DNA from: an uncultured Paracoccaceae bacterium
GTDB taxonomy: Bacteria > Pseudomonadota > Alphaproteobacteria > Rhodobacterales > Rhodobacteraceae
Direction of reading: 5' to 3'
Assembly: GCA_947501355.1 (NCBI GenBank)
Contig: CANMVA010000001.1
Location: 2,441,492-2,505,491, forward strand
Length of the DNA: 64,000 bases
Made by a program: the position numbers and the translations under genes. The notes under the pieces were generated by a model. It searched no databases. It had not been told where the DNA came from and was given only the letters and a program-made list of their open reading frames with translations. Positions 31,982-40,786 of the stretch are shown piece by piece (positions within the stretch are counted from its first letter, which is position 1; every line of letters starts with the position of its first letter).

Positions 31982-32776
31982 TCAGTCCTGAGCTAGCTTT
32001 TCCAGCTTCACGGTGGCCGCTTTGACCACCTCAAAATGCTGCGCCAGTGTTTTTACCGAACTGCGCTGCATCGGAGCGTGCAAAGACAGGGTTGTCAGCA
32101 ACCGGTTCTGGGTGTCGCGGATCGGCACAGCGATGGCGGTCATCCCTTCCATGAACTCTTCATCATCGGTGGAATAGCCGCGCTCGCGGGTCAAAGTCAG
32201 TTCATCGCGCAGCTGCTGCGGGTCGGTCAGCGTGCGCGCCGTGTGACGCGTCAACCCAAGCGAGTCGATCAGCCGTTCGAGCTTGTCCGACCGCAGCGAA
32301 GACAGATACATCTTGCCGCTTGCCGTGCAATGAAACGGCACCTGCGTGCCGACGGGCAGCTGGATGCGCAGCGGCCAGTGGGTCTCCACCCGGTCGAGAT
32401 ACACCATCCCGTAGCGTCCGGGGGCGGCGAGGTTGCAGGTCTCGCCCACCTCCTCGGCCAGCGCCTTCATGATCATCAGACGTTCAGTGCGGATGCGTTG
32501 CGAGGACAGCGTGTTTGACGCCAGCCACCGCATCCGCTTGCCCGGCCCGTAGGACCGCCCATCCACATCGCGTTGCAGGAACCCTTCGGCCTCGGCAGTG
32601 GTCAGCAAGCGGTGGATGGTGGGCTTGGGCAGGCCGAGGGCCTCAGAGAGCGCGGCGGGGGCAACGGGCACCCCCGCCTGCGCAACTTCTTCAATCAAGA
32701 CCAGAAGCCGCAGATTTGTCGGTATCTGTTCTTTCCTGTCCAGAGCTTGCTCGTTTGTCAAACGGTCATCTGGCAT
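31982..32776 (-). CDS. IclR-family transcriptional regulator
   Basis: 264 residues. N-terminal winged HTH (NLRLLVLIEEVAQAG ... SEALGLPKPTIHRLLTTAEAEGFL) and a C-terminal effector domain with the IclR hallmarks PFHCTASGKMYL and RGYSTDDEEFMEGMTAIAVPI. These regulators bind small organic acids and control linked transport and catabolism genes. The start at 32776 precedes the HTH in the normal place; the open frame to 32845 would run over the dctM stop. It is the last gene of the TRAP operon to its left in transcription order (11 bases after dctM). A palindrome at 36196 is its likely operator. Confidence 0.9.
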   Translation of the reverse strand: MPDDRLTNEQALDRKEQIPTNLRLLVLIEEVAQAGVPVAPAALSEALGLPKPTIHRLLTTAEAEGFLQRDVDGRSYGPGKRMRWLASNTLSSQRIRTERLMIMKALAEEVGETCNLAAPGRYGMVYLDRVETHWPLRIQLPVGTQVPFHCTASGKMYLSSLRSDKLERLIDSLGLTRHTARTLTDPQQLRDELTLTRERGYSTDDEEFMEGMTAIAVPIRDTQNRLLTTLSLHAPMQRSSVKTLAQHFEVVKAATVKLEKLAQD

Positions 32777-32787
32777 GAGGTCGGGCC

Positions 32788-34146
32788 TTAACGGTTGGGC
32801 AACAGCGCCAGTGCAAGATCGGGTGTCAACGCGACCAGGAACCAAACGCTTATCAAAGCGAACAAATACGGCACCGTGTAGCGCAGCAACCTGAAATACG
32901 GAACGCCCGTCACACCAGACGCCACGTAAAGGTTAAGCCCGTAAGGCGGCGTAATGAACCCGATTGAAGCCCCCACAAGGAAGATAACCGAGAAATGGAT
33001 CGGATCGACGCCAACACTGGCCGCAATTGGCGCCAAAATGGGCGCAAGGATGATCGTGACGGGCAGCGACTCCAGCACCATGCCCGAGAAGAACACGATC
33101 ACCATCGCCGTGAAGAGCACCGCATAGTAGCCCCCCATCGAGGTCACGAAATCGCCGATCACCTCCTGAGCGCCCAGAAGCGACAGGATCTGCTGCATCA
33201 CGACCGAGATCGCGATGAGTGGCGCAAGGATGCCCGTGATCTCGGCTGAGCGCATGGTGATGCCGGGGATCTGCTTGAGGGTGAAGCCCTCGACAACAAG
33301 CTGCTCGGCATAGGATTTTTCTTCCCATGTCTTGCCGGATTTCAGCCCCAGCGTGTTGGTGATCACGTAAGATAGCAGGCCTGCAATGATGCAGAAGCCC
33401 ACGGTGACACCCGCGGCCTCTGTGGGTGAGAACTTGCCAGTGTAGATGCCCCAAAGCACCAAACCGATGGCAAAGAAGCCCAGCCACGCGCCGAATGCGG
33501 TCTTCAGAACGCGGTTCAGTTGCAGCGGGATCAGATAGCCCCAGCCGTTGATGCGGCAGATGATCCAGCAGGCCAGCTGCATGCCAACCACCATCAGCGC
33601 GCCAGGGATGATGCCGGCCACGAACAGGTCCGAGATCGGCAGGTTCATCAGGAAGCCGTAGACGATGAAGATAATCGACGGCGGGATGATGATCCCCACC
33701 GTGCCGCCCGCAGCCGCTGTCGCAGCTGAGAACCGCTCGTCATAGCCGCCTTTGACCATTTCGGGGTGCAGCATCGAGCCGATTGTTGCGGTTGTCGCCG
33801 AGTTGGAGCCCGAGATCGCCGCGAACAGGCCGCACGCGCCCAAGGAGGCCATGGCAAGACCGCCCCTCAACCATCCCAGACAGGAATAGGCAAAGTCCGA
33901 AAGTCGTCTCGCGATCCCCGATTTGTTGATCAGGTCCCCGGTCAGAATGAAGAGCGGCATCGCCAGCAGGGCAAAGCCCTTGTTGAACACGTTCAGCAAT
34001 TCCGCGCCCATATTGTCGAGCGTGAGGCCCAGCACGAACGAGCACCCAATCACCCAGTAGCCGATCACCAGAAACACCGGCACTCCGAGCATGAAAAGAA
34101 ACGTCACCCCAAGCGAGATGATTGTAATGAGGGTCCCGTCAGCCAT
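32788..34146 (-). CDS. TRAP transporter large permease (DctM), second system
   Basis: 452 residues with about twelve membrane segments. DctM landmarks: FALLAMPLFILTGDLINKSGIARRLSDF, FAAISGSNSATTATIGSM, IIPPSIIFIVYGF and FSPTEAAGVTVGF. A hydrophilic insert (LKSGKTWEEKSYAEQLVVEGFTLKQIP, about residues 255-285) is longer than usual. The start at 34146 overlaps the dctQ stop; an upstream open frame to 34386 is read through dctQ and is ignored. It acts with the DctQ and DctP genes upstream. Substrate unknown; the IclR regulator and divergent GMC oxidoreductase point to an organic acid or alcohol. Confidence 0.92.
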   Translation of the reverse strand: MADGTLITIISLGVTFLFMLGVPVFLVIGYWVIGCSFVLGLTLDNMGAELLNVFNKGFALLAMPLFILTGDLINKSGIARRLSDFAYSCLGWLRGGLAMASLGACGLFAAISGSNSATTATIGSMLHPEMVKGGYDERFSAATAAAGGTVGIIIPPSIIFIVYGFLMNLPISDLFVAGIIPGALMVVGMQLACWIICRINGWGYLIPLQLNRVLKTAFGAWLGFFAIGLVLWGIYTGKFSPTEAAGVTVGFCIIAGLLSYVITNTLGLKSGKTWEEKSYAEQLVVEGFTLKQIPGITMRSAEITGILAPLIAISVVMQQILSLLGAQEVIGDFVTSMGGYYAVLFTAMVIVFFSGMVLESLPVTIILAPILAPIAASVGVDPIHFSVIFLVGASIGFITPPYGLNLYVASGVTGVPYFRLLRYTVPYLFALISVWFLVALTPDLALALLPNR

Positions 34147-34814
34147 CAGACATCTCCTCCGATCACAGCTTGTTTGATCAGGGGTTGGCCTGAGCGATAA
34201 TTCTTGATGTCGTCCTGCAGGTTCTCCACAGCCCGCGCAGCCATCAGCACACCTGCGACGGGCGCTGCCATGATGAACCACCACTGCATCGTGTTGTCCG
34301 TACCCAGAACGATCTGGAAGTTTGACGCGGAAAGGGCCACCACCCGCAAGGTCGTGATCATGAAGATCAGCGCAAAGCCGAACCACAGCACAAAGTCGAT
34401 GCAGAGGCAGAAGAACTGGCCGGTGCGCGGCATCATCGTGCGGAACTCCGAGAAACTCAGATGGGTGCGGACCCGGATGTTATAGGCCGCGCCAAACCAC
34501 GCCATCACCATGAAGAGGAACGGTGGGATCGTGGTGGACCACGGCTGCTGGTTTGAGAACACAAACCGGTCAATCACGCCCCAGAAGATGATCAGCGCAA
34601 TCGCCAGATAGCTGGTGACCATGATCGTGCGCTCGAAATACCGCTCGAAGATCGGGATGCGATGGTAGATCCACGCCATCACAAGGCCAGAGGCCAACAG
34701 GAAGATCGCACCGATGACATACATCGTCTGCGGACGCAGCGCGTTTCGGATTTCAAAGGAATCCTGACTGCCAAAGGCAGCCATCAGCGTGCCGAAGTCG
34801 GACAATACGGACAT
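34146..34814 (-). CDS. TRAP transporter small permease (DctQ), second system
   Basis: 222-residue inner-membrane subunit. Four or five hydrophobic helices: MYVIGAIFLLASGLVMAWIY, IMVTSYLAIALIIFWGVIDRF, STTIPPFLFMVMAWFGAAY, FCLCIDFVLWFGFALIFMI, and a shorter last one. The RVRTHLSFSEF loop is the DctQ type. It has an extended N-terminus of about 30 residues before the first helix. GGAGGGAC precedes the start. It couples to dctM by end overlap and follows dctP by about 126 bases. Confidence 0.88.
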   Translation of the reverse strand: MSVLSDFGTLMAAFGSQDSFEIRNALRPQTMYVIGAIFLLASGLVMAWIYHRIPIFERYFERTIMVTSYLAIALIIFWGVIDRFVFSNQQPWSTTIPPFLFMVMAWFGAAYNIRVRTHLSFSEFRTMMPRTGQFFCLCIDFVLWFGFALIFMITTLRVVALSASNFQIVLGTDNTMQWWFIMAAPVAGVLMAARAVENLQDDIKNYRSGQPLIKQAVIGGDV

Positions 34815-34940
34815 GAGGTCCCTCCTCCCATGTGAGATGCGCGCCGGTTGGCCCGGTCTTTCGCATCAGCAATTTATCTGAAGGCAAGCATGCCAGCCCC
34901 ACATGCAGCGGGGCCAGCATTATTTTTCAGAAGGCAGGAC

Positions 34941-36170
34941 TTAGCCTTTCCACCAACGACGCGGCTCAACGTTTTCAGCCAGCGTGTGCGGGTTGTTGCG
35001 CACTTCGTTGTAGATATCCTGATAGGTGTCGATGCCACCGGCCCAGCCGTTGATCCGCTCGCGCCACTGCTCCCACAGTTGCGGCTGGAACTCGGGCGAG
35101 CACATCTCTTCGGCCTTGCGCACCTCTTCGTCCGACAGCGGCGCAACGCGCACATCGTTCTGCGCGAAGATCGTGTTGGGAAGCTGCGGGGTCGAGTGAC
35201 CGACCGTGTTCACAAGAGCGGCCTCGTTGGCAGCCTGCACGTGGACCTGCGTCAGATAGGAGGCTTCCATCACCGCGTCCTGCAACTCGCCACCAAGGCT
35301 GTCGAAGGTCGAGGCCGTCATCGCCGTGTGCTCGGTGCCGCAGAAGAAGCGCAGGTCAACACACTGGGACACAACAGGCGACATGTTGGCGTAAGCCACA
35401 GCCGAGGCCCATGTTTCCGCACCGTCGATCAGACCCTGCTTGAGACCGTCGAGCGTCTCTTCCCATGCCACCGGCACCGGGTTGAGGTTCAGCGCTTCCA
35501 TGGCTATCCGGCCCAACTGGGTGCCAGTCACGCGGTTCTTGGTGCCCATGATGTCTTCCAGCTTGGTCACCGTCGGCTTGTCAGCGAAGTTCTGGCCCAT
35601 CATGATCCCGCGCAACTCGGCGTGGGTGAACAGGAATTTCAGACCATGACGCTGCTCGAACGGCTCACGCAGGATGCGCTGCGATTCCGGGCTATACATG
35701 AAGTAATACTGATCGGCCCGGCTGCGGAACATGTACGCGTAGTCCAGCACGTTCAGATAAGGCGCACCACCGGCCGAGTTTTGGGTCGAGGCGGCATAGA
35801 TGTCGATGATGCCCTGCTGGGCTTTCTCAACACAGGACAGCTGACCACAAATCTGGTTGTTGCCGATGAATTCGATGCGAATTTCGCCGTCCGTGCGCTC
35901 CTCCAGGTCACGGGCAAACTCAAGACACCCTGCACGCTCGATCAAAAGGTTTTGCGGGTTGAAACCAGCGGCACCAAACTTCAGCGTGTGCTTCGCTTCC
36001 TTGGAAAACCGCTTATTGTAGGTTGATTCCGCAGCTTTCGCGAGGTTAGCTGCTGTCATCGCCCCACCGAAGGTGCCTGCGGCCAAGAGCGTCGAGCTCA
36101 TACCGTAAGTCCCTGCGATCCTAAAGAAATCCCGGCGCGAGACTCCCTTTATCCGATCGTAAATTCCCAT
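34941..36170 (-). CDS. TRAP substrate-binding protein (DctP), Tat-exported, second system
   Basis: 409 residues. The N-terminus carries a twin-arginine signal (VSRRDFFRIAG, residues about 11-21) followed by a hydrophobic stretch (MSSTLLAAGTFGGAMTAANLAKAA), so it is probably exported folded through Tat. That is a minority pattern among TRAP binding proteins. The mature domain has the DctP fold landmarks, including GTKNRVTGTQLGRIAMEAL, GLKQGLIDGAETWASAVAY and a TASTF stretch. At about 370 mature residues it is longer than average. The start at 36170 has GGAGGAC upstream. It is divergent from the GMC oxidoreductase. Confidence 0.9.
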   Translation of the reverse strand: MGIYDRIKGVSRRDFFRIAGTYGMSSTLLAAGTFGGAMTAANLAKAAESTYNKRFSKEAKHTLKFGAAGFNPQNLLIERAGCLEFARDLEERTDGEIRIEFIGNNQICGQLSCVEKAQQGIIDIYAASTQNSAGGAPYLNVLDYAYMFRSRADQYYFMYSPESQRILREPFEQRHGLKFLFTHAELRGIMMGQNFADKPTVTKLEDIMGTKNRVTGTQLGRIAMEALNLNPVPVAWEETLDGLKQGLIDGAETWASAVAYANMSPVVSQCVDLRFFCGTEHTAMTASTFDSLGGELQDAVMEASYLTQVHVQAANEAALVNTVGHSTPQLPNTIFAQNDVRVAPLSDEEVRKAEEMCSPEFQPQLWEQWRERINGWAGGIDTYQDIYNEVRNNPHTLAENVEPRRWWKG

Positions 36171-36195
36171 GTTGTCCTCCCATTTTGACAATTAT

Positions 36196-36212
36196 TGAGA
36201 CATAACGTCTCA
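36196..36212. promoter_or_regulatory. Candidate IclR operator, TGAGAC-N5-GTCTCA
   Basis: A perfect 6-base inverted repeat with a five-base centre lies in the 105-base spacer between the divergent dctP (start 36170) and GMC oxidoreductase (start 36276). One site here could control both transcripts. The IclR gene at the end of the dctPQM operon is the obvious candidate. A TTGACA-like element sits at 36185-36190, but no well-spaced -10 follows. Confidence 0.5.
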
Positions 36213-36275
36213 GAAAAGACTAGAATAGCTTTTTGCTTCTGCATAGAGTTTTTTCCAATTGGGAGGAAAAAGACC

Positions 36276-37883
36276 GTGGACGCAAAACAAGATGCAGATT
36301 TTGTCGTGGTGGGGGCCGGATCGGCTGGCTGTGTGGTGGCAAACCGCCTGAGCGCTGATGCAAAGACTCGCGTTGTGCTGCTTGAGGCCGGGCCAGCGGA
36401 TACGAATCCGTGGATCCACATCCCCGTCGGCTATTTCAAAACAATGCACAATCCCAAGGTGGACTGGTGCTACAAAACCGAACCCGATCCCGGTCTGAAC
36501 GGACGCTCCATCGACTGGCCCCGCGGCAAGGTGCTGGGCGGGTCGTCGTCGTTGAACGGTCTTCTTTACGTCCGTGGCCAGCCCGAAGACTACGACCGCT
36601 GGCGTCAGATGGGCAATCCCGGCTGGGGCTGGGATGATGTGCTGCCGCTTTTCAAACGTGCCGAAAACAACGAACGCGGGGCGGATGAGTTTCATGGGGA
36701 TGACGGCCCCCTCGCTGTCTCGAACATGCGCATCCAGCGTCCGATCTGCGACGCCTGGGTCGCCGCGGCCCAATCGGCAGGCTATCCGTTCAACCCCGAT
36801 TACAACGGGGCCGAGCAGGAAGGCGTGGGCTATTTCCAACTGACAACTAGGAACGGACGGCGCTGCAGCGCCGCTGTGGCCTATCTCAAACCTGCACGCA
36901 GCCGCGAGAACCTTCAAATCATCACAAATGCCCAAGTCACCAAGGTGAACATGGAGGGCAAGCGCGCCGTCAGCATCTCCTACACCGACAAAAGCGGTGC
37001 GGTGCAAACCATCACCGCGAAACGCGAAATTGTGCTCTGCGGCGGGGCGATCAACTCGCCCCAAGTGCTGATGCTGTCGGGTATCGGGGATGGTGAACAG
37101 CTCAAGGCCAATGGCATTGAGACGGTTCATCACCTGCCCGGGGTGGGCAAGAACATGCAAGACCATCTGCAAGCCCGTCTGGTTTACAAGTGCAATGAGC
37201 CGACCCTTAATGACGAGGTCCGCAGCCTTTATAATCAGGCGCGGATCGCGCTAAAATACGCGCTCTTCCGTGCAGGCCCCATGACAATGGCGGCGAGCCT
37301 TGCAACAGGCTTCATGAAAACCCGGCCCGATGTCGCCTCCCCGGACATTCAGTTCCATGTGCAGCCGTGGTCTGCAGACAGTCCCGGCGAAGGGGTGCAC
37401 CCGTTCTCGGCCTTCACGATGTCGGTGTGTCAGCTGCGCCCCGAAAGCCGGGGCGAGATACAACTCAGCGGGCCGGACCCGAAAACCTACCCCAAGATTG
37501 TGCCGCGTTACCTGTCGACCGAGACCGATTGCCGGACCATCGTGGACGGTATCAAGATCGCCCGTGGCATCGCGCAACACGCGCCGCTAAGCTCAAAAAT
37601 CGCCGAAGAGTTCCGTCCCAAGTCGGACCTCGACATGGAGGACTATGAGGGCACGCTGGATTGGGCGCGCAACAACAGCGTCTCGATCTATCACCCGACC
37701 GGAACCTGCAAAATGGGCACCGGAGAGGATGCGGTGACCGACCCGGCCTTGAAAGTGCACGGCGTGGAGGGTCTGCGCGTCGCGGATTGCTCGATCATGC
37801 CAGAGATCGTGTCGGGCAACACAAACGCGCCGGCCATCATGATCGGCGAAAAAGTGTCCGATCTGATCCGCGAAAGCGCTTAA
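36276..37883 (+). CDS. GMC-family FAD-dependent alcohol/choline dehydrogenase-like oxidoreductase
   Basis: 535 residues, cytoplasmic. The FAD dinucleotide motif VVVGAGSAGCVVANRLS is at about residues 9-25, followed by the E of LLEAGP. GMC signature 1 is GKVLGGSSSLNGLLYVRG and signature 2 includes GAINSPQVLMLSGIG. The C-terminal active-site region has the base-pair residues in YHPTGTCKMG (His) and SGNTNAPAIMIGEK (Asn). These enzymes oxidise primary alcohols to aldehydes using FAD. The start is GTG 36276, with GGGAGG nine bases upstream. Its divergence from a TRAP operon suggests it oxidises the imported compound. Substrate unknown. Confidence 0.92.
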   Translation: MDAKQDADFVVVGAGSAGCVVANRLSADAKTRVVLLEAGPADTNPWIHIPVGYFKTMHNPKVDWCYKTEPDPGLNGRSIDWPRGKVLGGSSSLNGLLYVRGQPEDYDRWRQMGNPGWGWDDVLPLFKRAENNERGADEFHGDDGPLAVSNMRIQRPICDAWVAAAQSAGYPFNPDYNGAEQEGVGYFQLTTRNGRRCSAAVAYLKPARSRENLQIITNAQVTKVNMEGKRAVSISYTDKSGAVQTITAKREIVLCGGAINSPQVLMLSGIGDGEQLKANGIETVHHLPGVGKNMQDHLQARLVYKCNEPTLNDEVRSLYNQARIALKYALFRAGPMTMAASLATGFMKTRPDVASPDIQFHVQPWSADSPGEGVHPFSAFTMSVCQLRPESRGEIQLSGPDPKTYPKIVPRYLSTETDCRTIVDGIKIARGIAQHAPLSSKIAEEFRPKSDLDMEDYEGTLDWARNNSVSIYHPTGTCKMGTGEDAVTDPALKVHGVEGLRVADCSIMPEIVSGNTNAPAIMIGEKVSDLIRESA

Positions 37884-37894
37884 AGCGCGCGCAA

Positions 37895-37917
37895 GCGTGC
37901 CAGCGCTGCTGGCACGC
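37895..37917. terminator. Hairpin between convergent genes
   Basis: GCGTGCCAGC (37895-37904), loop GCT, GCTGGCACGC (37908-37917): a perfect 10-base stem 12 bases after the GMC gene stop and just before the stop of the convergent hydrolase gene. No T-tract, but placement fits a bidirectional transcription stop. Confidence 0.6.
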
Positions 37918-37920
37918 AGC

Positions 37921-38931
37921 TTATGCCATCCCGTCGCGCGCCACGGGCAGGATCACCCCTTCGATCAGGCGCATCAGATCGCCAAAATAGCCGCCACTGC
38001 GCGCGGGGCGCGTTGGGTCGGACGTAATCGCGACAGTCAGATCAAGGCTTGGCACGATGCAGATGATCTGCCCGCCATAGCCGCGCGCCAAAGCGTAGTC
38101 ATCGCGGCCTGCGCGGCCCAGAAACCAGCCATACCCATAATCCAGCCCGGAAAACGGCGACCGGGTATGGGTTTGCAACGACCGCGCAACCCAATCGGCG
38201 CTCAGCACCTGCGTGTCGTTCCAGCGCCCGCCCTGGCGATACATCTCGCCAAATCGGATCATGTCCGGCAGGCTCAACGCCATCTCGTTGCCGCCCAGAT
38301 ACCGGCCTTGCGGATCGCGGGTCCAGGCAGGGATATCAATGCCCAAGGGCCGGCCAAGACGCTCCCGCGCCAGCGTCAGCAGGCTCTCGCCCGAGACCGT
38401 GCTCAGCACCGCGCCCAGCACATGAAACGAGCCCGTCGAATAGAGCATCCGCGCGCCCGGTTCGGCCACGAAAGGACGCGACAGCGCATCGGCAACCCAA
38501 TCACGGCTGCTGATCCAGCCGCCGTAATTTGCCCCCGATGTGCGCTCCAGCCCCGCTTGCATGGTGACAAGATTCTCGACGGTGATCTGCGCGACGCGCG
38601 AATCCGCCCCTTGCGGGATCAGCGCCGGGGCCACATCCCCCAAGGGCGCTTCGATTGATGGCAATTCGCCCCGGTCCAAAGCCGCCCCCGTGAGCGCAGC
38701 CACGACGGTTTTCGAGACAGATTTGACCGGAACAGCACGTCCCAGCGCGGGTCCGCGAAACACCTGTTGAAGTCGGGTCACCCCGCCCTGCTGCACGAGC
38801 ACTGCGTGACACTGCTCCAACGCCCCGGCCCGCGCGGCCACGGCCTGCCATGGATCGCTCTGCGCGGCCAAGGGCCACGCCAGACAGGCCGCCGCACCGG
38901 AGAGGACGTAACGACGGTTCAGGCGTGGCAT
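37921..38931 (-). CDS. Serine hydrolase of the beta-lactamase/penicillin-binding (class C-like) family
   Basis: 336 residues. The N-terminus has a Tat-like signal (NRRYVLSGAAACLAWPLAAQ). The S-x-x-K nucleophile motif is S71-V-S-K74. The second motif is Y164-S-T, with T in place of the usual N of Y-x-N. A GYGG or similar segment near the C-terminus (ALARGYGGQIICI) replaces K-T-G. Such proteins are esterases, peptidases or beta-lactamases, and the function cannot be fixed. The start at 38931 has GGAAGA upstream. Monocistronic, convergent with the GMC gene. Probably periplasmic. Confidence 0.85.
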   Translation of the reverse strand: MPRLNRRYVLSGAAACLAWPLAAQSDPWQAVAARAGALEQCHAVLVQQGGVTRLQQVFRGPALGRAVPVKSVSKTVVAALTGAALDRGELPSIEAPLGDVAPALIPQGADSRVAQITVENLVTMQAGLERTSGANYGGWISSRDWVADALSRPFVAEPGARMLYSTGSFHVLGAVLSTVSGESLLTLARERLGRPLGIDIPAWTRDPQGRYLGGNEMALSLPDMIRFGEMYRQGGRWNDTQVLSADWVARSLQTHTRSPFSGLDYGYGWFLGRAGRDDYALARGYGGQIICIVPSLDLTVAITSDPTRPARSGGYFGDLMRLIEGVILPVARDGMA

Positions 38932-39233
38932 GGGCGATTCTTCCATTGAGCTTTCCCGAAGATAGCCATGAGCGGGCGCTCTACCAGTCAGATTTCCGTG
39001 AACCGCGCGCCAGCGGGCAAACGGCCGTGCAAAGACCGCAGGTCCCCAGGCCAAAGCGAAGCAGCGCGCGCCTCGTCAGCACCGCCGCAATCCGCAAAGC
39101 GTGTCGATCTCTCGACCCAGCATCGCGACCCCGGTTCATAAATAATTTCGATCTCACACAAAATAAATTATGATTGGAGCGCGGTGGGATTTGCGGGCAT
39201 CCTTTCCTCTATGCACATCCGAGGGAGTGACTC
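38932..39233. promoter_or_regulatory. Divergent spacer upstream of the third TRAP operon
   Basis: 302 bases between the hydrolase gene and dctP. The left two thirds are GC-rich with no gene seen. At 39142-39171 an AT-rich inverted repeat, ATAATTT-N16-AAATTAT, lies about 63 bases before the dctP start and is the only regulatory-looking element. A ribosome-binding site (GAGGGAG) precedes the ATG. Confidence 0.4.
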
Positions 39234-40223
39234 ATGACACAGATATTCAAGTTGACAGCGATCACCATGGCCGCGTCGCTGCTTGCACAGGCCGCAATCG
39301 CTGAAACGTGGCGCATGGCCACAAAGATGCCCGTCGACAGCCCGGAAGGACAGGTCTTTCAGGCGATTGCCGACAAGACCGCTGAATACTCAGGCGGCAC
39401 GCTCGAAATTCAGGTCTTTCCGAATGAACAGCTGGGCAAGGAGGACGCCGTTCTTGAGCAGCTTCAAAGCAACGTCGTTCAGATCTATGCGGAAGGTTTC
39501 GGCTTCCTGAAGAAATGGGTGCCTGAGACCTCCTGGTTTAACGCCGCCTTCATGTTCGATGATCGCGAGCACTGGTCGCGCTTTGTGAACGGGGACATGG
39601 GTCAGGCGTGGTTTCAGCAGGTCGAGGACGCCGCCGGTGTGACGGTTCTGGGTGATCCGACGAAAATCCTGCGGGGCCCTTACCGCGTGATGGTTTCCGG
39701 GCCGGAAGTGGCCGGTCTGGATGATATCTCCGGGCTGAAACTTCGCATGCACCCTAACCAGCTTGCCATCGCGACATGGTCCCATCTGGGGGCAGAGGTG
39801 ATTACGTTGCCTTGGACGGATGTCTATCAAAGCATCGACACCGGGCTGATCAGCGCCGTGAACAGCCCGATTGCGCTGGTGGAATCGATGCGCTTCAACG
39901 AGGTCGCCTCGCATATCGCGCGCACCGATGAATATCATCAATCCATCGGTCTCATGGTGAATGCAGAGGCCCTGGCCGCCCTGGACGAGCAGCAACGCGC
40001 AGCCTTGATGCGCGCCTATGACGAAGCCGGTGAGCTTTCCGTTCAACTGATGAACCAGGCCACCGACGACAGCATGGCGCGGATGACGGCCGCGGGCATC
40101 ACCTATACCGAGCTGGATACCGCCCCCTTCGTTGCCCGCATGACCGAGTTCTATGATGACCTCGAAGCCAAGGGCGAGCTGCCCGAAGGGTTCCGCGCCG
40201 CCGTTGAGGCTGCACGTCAATGA
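39234..40223 (+). CDS. TRAP substrate-binding protein (DctP), third system
   Basis: 329-residue periplasmic binding protein. Sec signal peptide MTQIFKLTAITMAASLLAQAAIA with a good AxA site. Mature start ETWRMATKMPVDSPEGQVFQ. The carboxylate-binding arginine is in GLKLRMHPN. The hinge region LGAEVITLPWTDVYQSIDTG is typical of the family. It ends overlapping dctQ by four bases (ATGA). The substrate is unknown. The downstream RraA-like, gamma-glutamyltransferase-like and 2-hydroxyacid dehydrogenase genes suggest an oxo- or hydroxy-acid or a gamma-glutamyl compound. Confidence 0.92.
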   Translation: MTQIFKLTAITMAASLLAQAAIAETWRMATKMPVDSPEGQVFQAIADKTAEYSGGTLEIQVFPNEQLGKEDAVLEQLQSNVVQIYAEGFGFLKKWVPETSWFNAAFMFDDREHWSRFVNGDMGQAWFQQVEDAAGVTVLGDPTKILRGPYRVMVSGPEVAGLDDISGLKLRMHPNQLAIATWSHLGAEVITLPWTDVYQSIDTGLISAVNSPIALVESMRFNEVASHIARTDEYHQSIGLMVNAEALAALDEQQRAALMRAYDEAGELSVQLMNQATDDSMARMTAAGITYTELDTAPFVARMTEFYDDLEAKGELPEGFRAAVEAARQ

Positions 40224-40783
40224 CGGACAGCGCCCGCCCTGTTCCCAAGGCCATCGCCATGGCCGACACGATCCTTCTGGGGATCGGGCGGGCGTTCTCC
40301 TGGATGTGTTCGTTCTGTCTGCTGGCGATGCTGGTGATGACAGCCGCGACCATCCTGCTCCGCCCTTTGGGTCTTAACTTTTACTGGATTTTTCCGTGGG
40401 TCATGGTGCTGTTTGTCTGGCTCAGCTTCTTTGGGTTCTTCCCGGCCATGATCTTTGGTCGCGACATTCGGATCGACTTTGTGGCGCGGCTGTTTGGCAA
40501 TACCGGGATGCTGGTCACGCGCATTGTCGGGCAGGTCGTCGTTCTGTTCGTGCTCTACTGGTTGCTGCTTGAGCTTCCCGCAATCGTGTCGCGTCAGTCC
40601 GGCAGCATTGATGGGGCCGTTCTGCCTTGGGGCGGTGAGGCCAAGCGACGGCTTCTGTCACTGCCGCTGCTGTTGTCCTGCATCTGCATCGCGGCAGCTT
40701 TGCTGGTCGATATGGTCAAGATGTTCCTTGGATTGCCAGAGCGCGGCGCAGATCATCTGCCCGGCGAAGTCGGAGACGCCTGA
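40220..40783 (+). CDS. TRAP transporter small permease (DctQ), third system
   Basis: 187 residues with four membrane helices, including SWMCSFCLLAMLVMTAATILL, WIFPWVMVLFVWLSFFGFFPAMIFG, IVGQVVVLFVLYWLLLELPAIV and LLSCICIAAALLVDMVKMFL. The GRDIRIDFVARLF loop is the DctQ hallmark after helix 2. It joins dctP by ATGA and dctM with a three-base gap. Inner membrane. Confidence 0.9.
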   Translation: MTDSARPVPKAIAMADTILLGIGRAFSWMCSFCLLAMLVMTAATILLRPLGLNFYWIFPWVMVLFVWLSFFGFFPAMIFGRDIRIDFVARLFGNTGMLVTRIVGQVVVLFVLYWLLLELPAIVSRQSGSIDGAVLPWGGEAKRRLLSLPLLLSCICIAAALLVDMVKMFLGLPERGADHLPGEVGDA

Positions 40784-40786
40784 TCC

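Noticed and set aside
36185-36226. TTGACA...TAGAAT as a promoter for the GMC gene
   Set aside because: The gap between the two boxes is 30 bases, too long for a sigma70 promoter.
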